Below are positions 18,064 through 24,383 of a stretch of 33,084 bases of DNA, piece after piece. Source of the stretch: an uncultured Treponema sp. (GTDB lineage Bacteria > Spirochaetota > Spirochaetia > Treponematales > Treponemataceae). The translations under genes were made by a program, and so were the position numbers. Positions within the stretch are counted from its first letter, which is position 1. Each line of letters begins with the position of its first letter. The stretch is from positions 1 to 33,084 of the forward strand of contig NZ_CAMCEC010000025.1 in NCBI RefSeq assembly GCF_945873775.1, read 5' to 3'. Under the pieces are notes generated by a model that had not been told where the DNA came from, searched no databases, and saw only the letters and a list, made by a program, of their open reading frames with translations.

Positions 18064-18546
18064 ATGAAAAAAAGAAATTTATTTCTTTCTTATATTGTAG
18101 TGATTCTGTTTTTTACAGGTTGTGTTTCATTGAAAGATGTTTCAGTCTATAAAAACGAAGAAATTTCTGAATATAAATATGCATTAATTAATTCTACAGA
18201 AAGTCTTACTTCTAATGTCGGAACAACTATTAATGGAGTATATGTTTCAGAAGGAAAGACAGTAAATCCACGAGATATAATTTCTGGGTATCTTATGAAA
18301 AGAGGATTCATTATTATAACAGAAATTTCTGATGATATAAAAGATAAAACATTGATTGTTAATTATGGTGAAAGTGGTCGCCGGAATGTTCTCTTTGGAT
18401 ATACAACAGAAGTGACTTTACAGTTCATTTCAGCAGGTACTAAAAACTTAGTTTGTTCTAGTACAGCAGAAGGAATTGGAGATACAGAAGCCGATGATAT
18501 AAAAAAAGCAATTACAAGGGCATTGGAAGCTGTATTTGAAGAATAA
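18064..18546 (+). CDS. Lipoprotein of unknown function
   Basis: A 160-aa protein with RBS AGAGGAT before ATG 18064. The signal peptide (MKKRNLFLSYIVVILFFTGC) ends in a lipobox FTGC with C20 as the lipidated residue. The mature part is alpha/beta (YKYALINSTES, VSEGKTVNPRDIISGYLMKRGFI, TLIVNYGESGRRNVLFGYTTEVTLQFI, EADDIKKAITRALEAVFEE) and resembles periplasmic lipoproteins of unknown function found in Bacteroidetes and spirochaetes. It would be anchored in the periplasmic face of a membrane. It is the first gene after the terminator and is flanked downstream by gene remnants. Confidence 0.7.
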   Translation: MKKRNLFLSYIVVILFFTGCVSLKDVSVYKNEEISEYKYALINSTESLTSNVGTTINGVYVSEGKTVNPRDIISGYLMKRGFIIITEISDDIKDKTLIVNYGESGRRNVLFGYTTEVTLQFISAGTKNLVCSSTAEGIGDTEADDIKKAITRALEAVFEE

Positions 18547-18658
18547 GATATGTCTAAAAAAATCATATATATGGTAAAAGTTAAAAGATTCCTTCCTTCC
18601 GCATAATTATAATGAGCAATTGTTAAAAACATGTTACAATGCTCCAAGAAGGTGCAAA

Positions 18659-18760
18659 ATGTCTTATGATGTTGTAATTGAACAGGTGAAGGCTCTTCCT
18701 GAACAGTTGCTTACATCGGTTTCGGCTTTTATAGTCGTCTTTTTATGGAGCAACTATTGA
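18659..18760 (+). CDS. Small 33-aa remnant-like protein, DUF2281-like start
   Basis: A 33-codon frame with RBS AAGAAGG seven bases before ATG 18659. MSYDVVIEQVKALPEQLLTS resembles the beginning of DUF2281-type small proteins, which often act as antitoxins or accompany toxins. It stops early at TGA and is directly followed by a decayed ToxN/AbiQ-like toxin, so it may be a truncated antitoxin-like partner. Expression is possible given the RBS, but function is unlikely to be intact. Confidence 0.4.
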   Translation: MSYDVVIEQVKALPEQLLTSVSAFIVVFLWSNY

Positions 18761-18763
18761 GAC

Positions 18764-19037
18764 AAAGACAGCATTTTTTTTATTGTCAGCGATGACTATA
18801 TTGATTATCTGCTTAAAATTGAAAATCATGTAATGAAAAACAAGCCGGAACTAAAGAACATACCGTAGAAAATATGTCGGAATCCTTACAGAAATAAATG
18901 GGTTCAAATATTTCGTTCCGATGTCCTCTCCTAAAAATAAAGATTATGAAAATGGAAAAATCAGAAAAAACAGTCTTACGACAATATATATGAAAAGCAA
19001 GTGCAAGTTATATGGAACGCTCCGCAAAGAAATGTAG
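18764..19037 (+). pseudogene. Frameshifted ToxN/AbiQ-like type III toxin remnant
   Basis: Two frames joined at about 18855-18862 read as one toxin. The first (18764 onward) gives SIFFIVSDDYIDYLLKIENH and the second (18861-19037) gives RKYVGILTEINGFKYFVPMS, then SPKNKDYENGKIRKNSL and LYGTLRKEM, ending in TAG. This is the order of the AbiQ/ToxN endoribonuclease family (F-Y-I-V-x-D-x-Y-I-x-Y-L ... R-K-Y-V-G-I-L ... F-V-P-L-S-S-P-K ... G-T-L-R). A one-base shift and a truncated end make it nonfunctional. The RNA antitoxin repeats normally upstream of such toxins are not visible. The 100 bases after it hold a further meaningless open stretch and then regulatory repeats. Confidence 0.7.
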
Positions 19038-19181
19038 TTGCGATGATAATTTATTTCCGCTTGGAAAAATTGTAGTTGACTTTAAGAAAGTTGAGAAGGC
19101 TTCATTAACTACAAAAAGTGATTTTTTTTATGCGAAATCTTAGTTTTTAAACTTAAAAAAAAATATACCCACTCCGCCAGG

Positions 19182-19258
19182 CAAATATAGTTACTATATT
19201 TTAAAATAAAGTAACTATATTTGGAAATTTAGTTACTTTATTCGGGTAACTTAGTTAC
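19182..19258 (+). promoter_or_regulatory. Array of AGTTAC repeats including a 14-base perfect inverted repeat
   Basis: The hexamer AGTTAC or its complement occurs five times: 19189-19194, 19211-19216 (reverse), 19231-19236, 19246-19251 (reverse) and 19253-19258. Four of them are spaced 22, 20 and 22 bases centre to centre, about two helical turns. CAAATATAGTTACT (19182-19195) and AGTAACTATATTTG (19210-19223) are perfectly complementary. It looks like an operator array upstream of the former response-regulator gene. Confidence 0.6.
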
Positions 19259-19312
19259 TTTATTTTCTTAATGATATATGAATACTATTGGAAATTGCCC
19301 GAGCAGACGGTT

Positions 19313-19349
19313 GTCTCCCAAATCTTATTGATTATGGGAGACTTTTTTT
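19313..19349 (+). terminator. Terminator-like hairpin at the broken start of the response regulator
   Basis: GTCTCCCA (19313-19320) and TGGGAGAC (19335-19342) pair perfectly and are followed by seven T. It lies inside the first codons of the open frame that leads into the response regulator, which supports the view that this end is no longer coding. Confidence 0.7.
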
Positions 19350-19365
19350 ATTTTCGGTGCGGAAA

Positions 19366-19834
19366 CATACTTCCAGACCTTGTGATTTCTGACCTTAATT
19401 TTTCTGGCGACGACGCAGGCTTTGATTTTATTGCAAAGCTTCACTCGCTTTATCCAGAGTTAAAAATCATAGTGTATTCAATGTTTTTTTCGGCAGGAAT
19501 GGTTCAGACGGCAATTCAAAACGGAGCGGCAGGCTATATTTCAAAAAATGCGCCGTCGGACTAGCTTATAGAATGCATGGAAAACGCTTTTAGTGGAAAA
19601 ACTTTTGTTCAAAAAGAATTGCGGGAAAATCTTGTAAAATTCAATTCCTTTACAGACGCGCTTACGCAAAGAGAAAAACAGGTGATGGCTTTAATTCTGC
19701 AAAATCTTTCCAACATGCAGATTGCGGAAAAACTGCAAATAAGACAGCGCGCCGTAGAAAATTACATTTCAAGCATTTATGAAAAAACCGGCATCAACGA
19801 CAAAAAGGAATTTATCAGTCAGTTTGGAAAATAA
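19366..19834 (+). pseudogene. LuxR/NarL-family response regulator, N-truncated and interrupted by TAG
   Basis: From about 19366 the frame reads as the receiver domain from its phosphorylation strand onward (LPDLVISDLNFS, with the Asp of ISD the likely phosphoacceptor; YPELKIIVYSMF; IQNGAAGYISKNA). The first third of the receiver, with the acidic metal-binding pair, is missing and replaced by DNA that folds into a terminator. After a TAG at 19562-19564 the frame continues, with LIECMENAFSGKTF and then a complete LuxR helix-turn-helix (LTQREKQVMALILQNLSNMQ, IAEKLQIRQRAVENYISSIY) to TAA 19834. The TAG is one C-to-T change from CAG (Gln). The LuxR domain could be translated separately from ATG 19577, but the gene as a whole looks dead. 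Confidence 0.75.
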
Positions 19835-19848
19835 TTTAAAAATGCGGC

Positions 19849-19928
19849 ATGACTCTGTGGATTTTTGAATATTTTGTTCCGCTGCAGGCACTGTTATTGC
19901 CACTCTCATTTACCTAAAAAATAAGTAG
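19849..19928 (+). pseudogene. Possible small hydrophobic peptide gene with a frameshift
   Basis: ATG 19849 begins MTLWIFEYFVPLQ, and after one frame change near 19885 the sequence continues GTVIATLIYLKNK and stops at TAG 19928. Joined, this is a roughly 27-residue single transmembrane peptide with a basic end, like the small holin-like or type I toxin peptides. It is followed at once by strong RNA hairpins. Without a comparison sequence the joining is speculative. Confidence 0.3.
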
Positions 19929-19938
19929 AGTAAAAAAT

Positions 19939-19992
19939 AGCCGCCAAGTTTGAACTACAGAGGCGGCTGTTCGACCTAAGTGGAGATACCAC
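19939..19992 (+). other. Two consecutive RNA hairpins
   Basis: AGCCGCC (19939-19945) pairs with GGCGGCT (19962-19968) across a 16-base loop, and GTGG (19980-19983) pairs with CCAC (19989-19992). No T-run follows the first. This may be the tail of a small structured RNA linked to the hydrophobic peptide remnant, or part of a dispersed repeat. Confidence 0.4.
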
Positions 19993-20067
19993 AAAGTCCG
20001 GGCATTTCCTTTCATTTTATATAACACATTGATGTTATGCCGTCAAATTCCAGCCAAAATCCCAACA

Positions 20068-20102
20068 TTGAAAATATGATTCTTTAAATCTATAATCAGA
20101 GC
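20068..20102 (+). promoter_or_regulatory. Consensus promoter, predicted leaderless start for the ZIP transporter
   Basis: TTGAAA (20068-20073), 17 bases and TATAAT (20091-20096). The ATG at 20103 is six bases past the -10 box and has no Shine-Dalgarno sequence, so the transcript should begin at the start codon. Confidence 0.65.
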
Positions 20103-20873
20103 ATGAATACTTTTTATGGAATTCTGATTCCGTTTCTTGGAACTACATTGGGTTCAGCCTGCGTTTACTTTCTTGGAAAAAATTTAAATAAAAATGTCCA
20201 GAAGTTTCTTTTGGGGTTTGCGGCTGGAGTAATGGTTGCGGCTTCTGTGTGGTCGCTTATAATTCCTTCAATAGACAGTTCTGCTTCTATGGGAAGACTT
20301 GCATTTATTCCGGCGGCAATTGGAACTGCGGCGGGAATTGCTTTTCTTTTTTTGCTCGACATTCTGATTCCGCATCTTCATGTTGACTCTGAAAAACCAG
20401 AAGGTTTAAAAGCAAAGCTCAAGCAAAGCACCATGATGTTTCTTGCAGTTACGCTCCACAATATTCCAGAAGGAATGGCGGTCGGAGTTGTTTTTGCGGC
20501 ATTTTCCGCGCAGAGCCTGGGATTTGCGGCAGCGGCGGCACTTTCCGTGGGAATTGCAATTCAGAATTTTCCAGAGGGCGCAATAATTTCCATGTCGCTT
20601 GCAGGAAACGGCGAATCTAAAAACAAATCATTTGCATTCGGAGTTCTTTCTGGAATTGTAGAGCCAGTTGCGGCAGTGATTACAATTCTTCTAAAAAATT
20701 TAATAGTGCCGGTTCTGCCTTACCTTTTATCATTTGCAGCCGGAGCAATGCTTTACGTTGTTGTTGAAGAACTGATTCCCGAAGCATCTGAAAAACCGCA
20801 TTCAAATTTAGGCACAATCGGATTTTCGCTTGGCTTTATTCTGATGATGATTCTAGATGTGGCTCTAGGCTGA
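20103..20873 (+). CDS. ZIP-family divalent metal transporter (ZupT-like)
   Basis: A 256-aa membrane protein with about eight predicted helices. The metal-path signatures of the ZIP family are present: HNIPEG (119-124) in helix IV and QNFPEGA (154-160) in helix V, with a His-rich loop HLH (91-93) before helix IV and GIVEP (184-188). It would import zinc or a related divalent metal across the inner membrane. Length and motifs agree with bacterial GufA/ZupT-type members. It is a single gene, convergent with the repressor gene at 20966-21310. The promoter and the start codon are adjacent, so translation is probably leaderless. Confidence 0.9.
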   Translation: MNTFYGILIPFLGTTLGSACVYFLGKNLNKNVQKFLLGFAAGVMVAASVWSLIIPSIDSSASMGRLAFIPAAIGTAAGIAFLFLLDILIPHLHVDSEKPEGLKAKLKQSTMMFLAVTLHNIPEGMAVGVVFAAFSAQSLGFAAAAALSVGIAIQNFPEGAIISMSLAGNGESKNKSFAFGVLSGIVEPVAAVITILLKNLIVPVLPYLLSFAAGAMLYVVVEELIPEASEKPHSNLGTIGFSLGFILMMILDVALG

Positions 20874-20965
20874 ACTTTCACTGGTCGGCGCAAGCTACGC
20901 TTCAAGTCCAGCCAAAAGGCACAATTTTTTCAGCTCATATTATCTCAAAAAGTTTTCAGATTGAC

Positions 20966-21310
20966 TCAATTTTGCAAGGATTCTGCTGTCTGATGTATAA
21001 GATTTTTTATTGTTTTTTGTATGTTCTGCGGAATCGAATCCAAATCGGTTAAAATGGACTTTGTCTCCGGATTAATCTGAATAAATGTCGGCGATTTTGA
21101 TTTTTCATCCTTTCCTGTAACCAGATATTCAACCGAAACATTCAGAGCCTGAGCGATTTTTACTGCAATGTCGGCAGGTGGAATTGAAGCTCTTACCCCA
21201 AGATAGTTGTCGAGCGTTCCTTTTATAATTCCAGTTTTTGCAGAAAGCTCTTTTACTGTAAGCCCTTGAAAATCGAGTTCGCTTCTAAGATTTTCTCTGA
21301 ATGAATTCAT
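20966..21310 (-). CDS. XRE-family transcriptional repressor
   Basis: A 114-aa protein. Residues 8-65 form a Cro/CI-type helix-turn-helix (LTVKELSAKTGIIKGTLDNY, DIAVKIAQALNVSVEYLVTG). The remainder is helical (INPETKSILTDLDSIPQNIQ) and may serve dimerisation. The gene is transcribed away from the large polysaccharide operon. Its -10 box (21317-21322) lies six bases before ATG 21310, with no RBS, so the message is probably leaderless, as for phage lambda cI. A perfect palindrome overlaps this -10 box, and a second lies just downstream of the facing promoter. It therefore very likely represses itself and the operon. Confidence 0.85.
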   Translation of the reverse strand: MNSFRENLRSELDFQGLTVKELSAKTGIIKGTLDNYLGVRASIPPADIAVKIAQALNVSVEYLVTGKDEKSKSPTFIQINPETKSILTDLDSIPQNIQKTIKNLIHQTAESLQN

Positions 21311-21316
21311 AAATGT

Positions 21317-21322
21317 ATTATA
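21317..21322 (-). promoter_or_regulatory. Extended -10 box of the repressor gene
   Basis: On the minus strand TGA TATAAT is an extended -10 element. It ends six bases before ATG 21310 and overlaps the palindrome at 21319-21334. No good -35 is seen. Confidence 0.55.
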
Positions 21323-21334
21323 TCAATTGATATA
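21319..21334. promoter_or_regulatory. Operator palindrome 1 (TATATCAATTGATATA)
   Basis: A perfect 16-base palindrome centred on CAATTG. It covers part of the repressor -10 box. Its centre is 62 bases from that of the second site. Confidence 0.7.
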
Positions 21335-21342
21335 TTGTTGCC

Positions 21343-21371
21343 TTGATTTTATATTTCAATGTGCATATAAT
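21343..21371 (+). promoter_or_regulatory. Promoter of the polysaccharide operon
   Basis: TTGATT (21343-21348), 17 bases and TATAAT (21366-21371). Predicted transcription start about 21378. The second palindrome lies just after this start, where a bound repressor would block initiation. Confidence 0.65.
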
Positions 21372-21380
21372 AAAGTATGA

Positions 21381-21396
21381 TATGTCAATTGACGTA
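21381..21396. promoter_or_regulatory. Operator palindrome 2 (TATGTCAATTGACGTA)
   Basis: A 16-base near-palindrome with a single mismatched pair and the same CAATTG centre as site 1. It lies at about +4 to +19 of the operon promoter. Confidence 0.65.
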
Positions 21397-21414
21397 TTTT
21401 ATGAGGTTGTCAGT

Positions 21415-21789
21415 TTGAAAAAATATGCCATTCTCTGCGGTTCAGCCCCGGACGGATTTACGCAGAAAAAAATAAACGAAATGCACGATTTTCTTACAAG
21501 CGATGCCGGCGGTTTATGGGCTGAGAAAGATATAGCAATTTTTCCGAATGGTGTGGACGAACCGACGCTTTCTTTTGTGCTTGAGCGGCTAAAAGCGGAC
21601 AAAACTGAACAAATTCTTCTATATATGTGCACTTTAACGCCAGTCGCGGACAAGGAAAAATCAGTCTGGCTTGGCGGAGATGAGGTGCGGAAAAGTGTGA
21701 TTGAATTCTTTTGTGCGGATGGATGCGCTCAAGTGATTTATGACTGCGGAAGGGAATTGGTGAGGGAGGAAGTTTTTGAAAATGCGTAG
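21415..21789 (+). CDS. Unknown protein with a possible degenerate caspase-like fold; first gene of the operon
   Basis: A 124-aa protein read from TTG 21415, eight bases after GAGG; an alternative ATG at 21382 would place the operator inside the gene. The order of elements recalls a caspase-like fold: a first strand KKYAILCGSAPDGF, a helix, a strand with LLYMC, and a strand ending in QVIYDCGREL, where the Cys takes the place of the catalytic Cys in IxDxCxG. The His usually found after the third strand is not seen, so an active protease is doubtful. No function is assigned. It is translationally coupled to the next gene and is probably specific to this type of operon. Confidence 0.55.
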   Translation: MKKYAILCGSAPDGFTQKKINEMHDFLTSDAGGLWAEKDIAIFPNGVDEPTLSFVLERLKADKTEQILLYMCTLTPVADKEKSVWLGGDEVRKSVIEFFCADGCAQVIYDCGRELVREEVFENA

Positions 21790-22078
21790 TCACCGTTCAG
21801 AGTATAAATTTAAAAGGATTTTTATTCACTTTTTTAGGCCTTTGATTGAAAACTGCGTTTTTATTTCTGGATTTCAAAGGGCAAAGCTTTTCCGGCTGAT
21901 TGGATATAAAAATATCGGGAAAGAAGTTTTTCTTGGCTGCAATGCGATTGTCTGCAAGGGTGTAAAAATCGGGAAAAATTGCATTGTTGGAGCAGGAAGC
22001 GTGGTGACTAAAAATCTTGAAGAAAATTCAGTTTATGCTGGAGTTCCTGCAAAAAAGGTTGGAGAGCATATTTTATGA
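21776..22078 (+). CDS. Short left-handed beta-helix acyltransferase, apparently shortened
   Basis: A 100-aa protein starting at TTG 21776 (RBS GGAGG six bases before) or ATG 21782. The end is a hexapeptide-repeat domain (GCNAIVCKGVKIGKNCIVGA, GSVVTKNLEENSVYAGVPAK) of sugar O-acetyltransferases. The usual length is near 200 aa. Here the basic N-terminus (FKRIFIHFFRPLIENC) is followed at once by the last coils, so the middle coils, where the catalytic His normally lies, seem to be absent. It overlaps the previous gene by up to 14 bases and the next by four (ATGA). Acetylation of a polymer sugar would be the expected role if it is active. Confidence 0.65.
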   Translation: MKMRSHRSEYKFKRIFIHFFRPLIENCVFISGFQRAKLFRLIGYKNIGKEVFLGCNAIVCKGVKIGKNCIVGAGSVVTKNLEENSVYAGVPAKKVGEHIL

Positions 22079-22821
22079 AAAAATACCTGTTTGAGGAAAT
22101 TCCGCTTGCAGTTCCTTCTGACCGCGCGGAAATGAAATCAATTTTCTCTCAGATGCTCGATGATTCTAGTCAGTCCGTAATCTCGTTCATAAATCCTGAA
22201 ATCTTTTTGACTCAGCAGAAAAATCCGCTTCTTCACGAATATTTTAAGAGCGCAAAATACAATTTTATCGACGGAATAAATCTTCTGTACGCGATTAACA
22301 AAAAACTCGGCACTTCATATTCCGCCGACGACCGGTATCCGGGAACTGATTTTTTCAGTTATCTTCCTGACGACAGAAAAGTGAGCGTCTATCTTTACGG
22401 CTCGAGAATCGAAAACCTTGAGGACGCAAAGTTGCGCATAGAAAATGCCCACCCGAACGTAGAAATAATTGAATGGACGTTCGGCTACACAAAATTTGAC
22501 GGCGACTTTCTGATTGAAAAAATAAATGCCGCAAAACCCGATATTCTGATTGTCTGCAAGGGCTGTCCGCTTCAGGAAAAGTGGATTTGGGAAAACAAGG
22601 AAAAACTGAACGCAAAGATAATCTTCGGAAACGGCGGAGCGGTAGATTTTTGGAGCGGAAACACAAAACGCGCGCCTGAATTTATGATCCGGCTCGGACT
22701 TGAATGGCTTTTCCGCCTGTTCGCAAGTTTTTCGTTCAAGCGCCTGGCAAGGCAGATGAAGCTGGTGAAATTTCTGGTGAAGTATAAACGCGGGGAGTAT
22801 GATGTGAGGAGTTTGTCATGA
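22075..22821 (+). CDS. WecG/TagA/CpsF-family glycosyltransferase (GT26)
   Basis: A 248-aa glycosyltransferase of family GT26, which adds N-acetylmannosamine or a related sugar to a lipid-linked acceptor at the inner membrane. Visible family segments are NFIDGINLLYAINK (63-76, with the catalytic Asp D66), RYPGTDFF (87-94), SVYLYGS, PDILIVCKGCPLQEKWI and GNGGAVDFWSG. The C-terminal amphipathic helices (LEWLFRLFASFSFKRLARQM) would hold it on the membrane. With TagD and the TagF-like protein this is the teichoic-acid set of enzymes. It overlaps its neighbours by four bases on both sides. Confidence 0.88.
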   Translation: MKKYLFEEIPLAVPSDRAEMKSIFSQMLDDSSQSVISFINPEIFLTQQKNPLLHEYFKSAKYNFIDGINLLYAINKKLGTSYSADDRYPGTDFFSYLPDDRKVSVYLYGSRIENLEDAKLRIENAHPNVEIIEWTFGYTKFDGDFLIEKINAAKPDILIVCKGCPLQEKWIWENKEKLNAKIIFGNGGAVDFWSGNTKRAPEFMIRLGLEWLFRLFASFSFKRLARQMKLVKFLVKYKRGEYDVRSLS

Positions 22822-23228
22822 GTGAAGAAAAAATAAAATATTTGGAGTTCATACAGAATATCGTAACAAGAATGAATCAGAATTCATTTATGATAAAAGG
22901 TTGGACTGTTGCAATTGTATCCGCTTTGCTGGCTATTTATGCAAACAAAGAAAATAAATTGTTTATATTGATTTCAATCTTTCCTGTTCTTATCTTTATG
23001 TTCCTTGATTCATATTATTTATGGCAGGAAAGAAAATTTAGACATCTTTATAACAAAGTGCTGGAGGAAAATGAATCTAAACAAATAAAACTTTTTTCAA
23101 TGAATACGAATGTTGGAAATGAATGCTGTAAAATTTGTTATTTTAAGGTCTTATTTTCTGTTACTGAACTTGTTTTTTATTTTTCAATTATGCTTGGACT
23201 TGTTGCTTTGTATTTTCTGAAAGGTTAG
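22818..23228 (+). CDS. Small three-helix membrane protein, partner of the TIR-like protein
   Basis: A 136-aa protein that starts inside the stop of the glycosyltransferase (ATGA at 22818). Helices are predicted at about 27-43 (KGWTVAIVSALLAIYAN), 47-66 (LFILISIFPVLIFMFLD) and 112-134 (VTELVFYFSIMLGLVALYFL), with a charged loop QERKFRHLYNKVLEENESK between the second and third. I recall similar proteins (IKGWT..., LDSYYLWQERKFR) annotated as RipA-like membrane proteins and often next to TIR genes; this is from memory. With the next gene, 13 bases away, it could form a sensor-effector pair. No polysaccharide function is evident. Confidence 0.65.
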   Translation: MSEEKIKYLEFIQNIVTRMNQNSFMIKGWTVAIVSALLAIYANKENKLFILISIFPVLIFMFLDSYYLWQERKFRHLYNKVLEENESKQIKLFSMNTNVGNECCKICYFKVLFSVTELVFYFSIMLGLVALYFLKG

Positions 23229-23241
23229 AAAAGGAGGAAAA

Positions 23242-23994
23242 ATGGATAAAGCCTTTAATGTTGCTATTTCTGCTATTTCTGATATTTCATTTTTGCCAAA
23301 AGCGTCGGAATTTAGAGATGATAAGCTTCCTGATTTTTTTCAAGAGAAAATACCTGAAAAAATGCAGAACGACAAAAAAGTTCTTGATGGAAAAAAACTG
23401 GAGGATTCTTGGTTTAAGCCTGTAAAAGCAGATTTTTTTATTTCTCATAAATATAAAGATTCTGATAAAGCAAAAAGGTTAGGTGCTTATCTGCAGTCAA
23501 AAGGAAAGACTGTTTTTATAGATTCATGCATTTGGGGAAGTGTGTATAGACTTCAGAAAATTTTAGACGATGGATATTGTCAAAATGATGATAAAAAGAC
23601 CTATGCATATAATAAAGTTATGAAATCAACTTCATATACACATATGCTTTTGACAAATGCATTGCTGAAAACTTTGGAAAATTGTGAAAATTTTATTTTC
23701 TTAAACACAGAAAACTCAATAAATGCTGAAAATATTATAAAAGATACATCTGAAACAAATTCTCCATGGATTTATTTTGAAATAAATGTCGCCAACGCTT
23801 TATTAAAAGAAAAATTTAAGATGAGACAATTTTCTGAAAGTAAAGAAAATTGTGACGTTTTTCCTGAAATGGCTTTTGAAGCTGATTTAAAGAATTTTTC
23901 AAAAGTAAACATAAAAAAATTGTTAGATTTCTTAAATATTCCTATTCAAAAAGAACGAAATCAAAATGAGGCTGGGGTTGAACATAATTTATGA
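23242..23994 (+). CDS. TIR-like domain protein, candidate immune effector
   Basis: A 250-aa protein with a strong RBS (AAGGAGG) before ATG 23242. Residues about 62-185 have the TIR pattern: first strand FFISHKYKDSDKA (65-77), VFIDS (91-95) in the second strand and SPWIYFE (174-180), where E180 corresponds to the catalytic Glu of NAD-cleaving TIR enzymes. Between them lies a longer insert than in a minimal TIR. The N-terminus (AFNVAISAISDIS) and the C-terminus are helical and unassigned. Its TGA overlaps the ATG of tagD. It is more AT-rich than the flanking sugar genes, suggesting separate acquisition together with the membrane gene. An NADase or signalling role is inferred. Confidence 0.75.
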   Translation: MDKAFNVAISAISDISFLPKASEFRDDKLPDFFQEKIPEKMQNDKKVLDGKKLEDSWFKPVKADFFISHKYKDSDKAKRLGAYLQSKGKTVFIDSCIWGSVYRLQKILDDGYCQNDDKKTYAYNKVMKSTSYTHMLLTNALLKTLENCENFIFLNTENSINAENIIKDTSETNSPWIYFEINVANALLKEKFKMRQFSESKENCDVFPEMAFEADLKNFSKVNIKKLLDFLNIPIQKERNQNEAGVEHNL

Positions 23995-24383
23995 AACGCA
24001 TAATAACATACGGAACTTTTGATTTATTACATTACGGGCACATAAATCTTTTACGCCGTGCTAAGGCTCTGGGTGACTATCTTGTTGTGGGGCTTTCAAC
24101 TGACGAATTCAACTGGAACTCAAAGCACAAGAAATGCTATTTCAGTTATGAAAAGCGCAGGCAGCTTCTTGAGGCGATCCGCTACGTTGACCTGGTTATT
24201 CCCGAAGAAAACTGGGAACAGAAGAAAAGCGATGTTGAACTTTATAAAATCGACACATTTGTTATCGGCGATGACTGGAAAGGCAAGTTTGATTTTCTTA
24301 AAGAACAGTGCGAGGTTGTTTATCTTGAGCGCACTCCTGAAATTTCCACAACGCAGATAAAGCGTGACTTGGAGAAGCTGTAA
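23991..24383 (+). CDS. tagD: Glycerol-3-phosphate cytidylyltransferase
   Basis: A 130-aa enzyme making CDP-glycerol from CTP and glycerol 3-phosphate. It carries the nucleotidyltransferase motif GTFDLLHYGH (8-17, HxGH at 14-17) and RTPEISTT (114-121), the equivalent of RTxGISTT. Length and motifs are typical of TagD. CDP-glycerol is the donor for the TagF-like enzyme encoded at 26723. The gene overlaps the TIR gene by four bases and the licD gene by one (TAATG), so it belongs to the same transcript. Confidence 0.93.
   Translation: MKRIITYGTFDLLHYGHINLLRRAKALGDYLVVGLSTDEFNWNSKHKKCYFSYEKRRQLLEAIRYVDLVIPEENWEQKKSDVELYKIDTFVIGDDWKGKFDFLKEQCEVVYLERTPEISTTQIKRDLEKL

Noticed and set aside
19182..19258. 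CRISPR-like repeat array
   Set aside because: The repeated unit is only six bases, in both orientations, with spacing too short for spacers, and no cas genes are nearby.
19271..19365. Coding N-terminus of the response regulator
   Set aside because: The translated residues do not resemble a receiver start, and the DNA folds into a terminator with a T-run.
15115..19564. Reassignment of TAA or TAG to glutamine
   Set aside because: Many intact genes in the window end in TAA or TAG, so these codons still mean stop. The three cases are better read as mutations.
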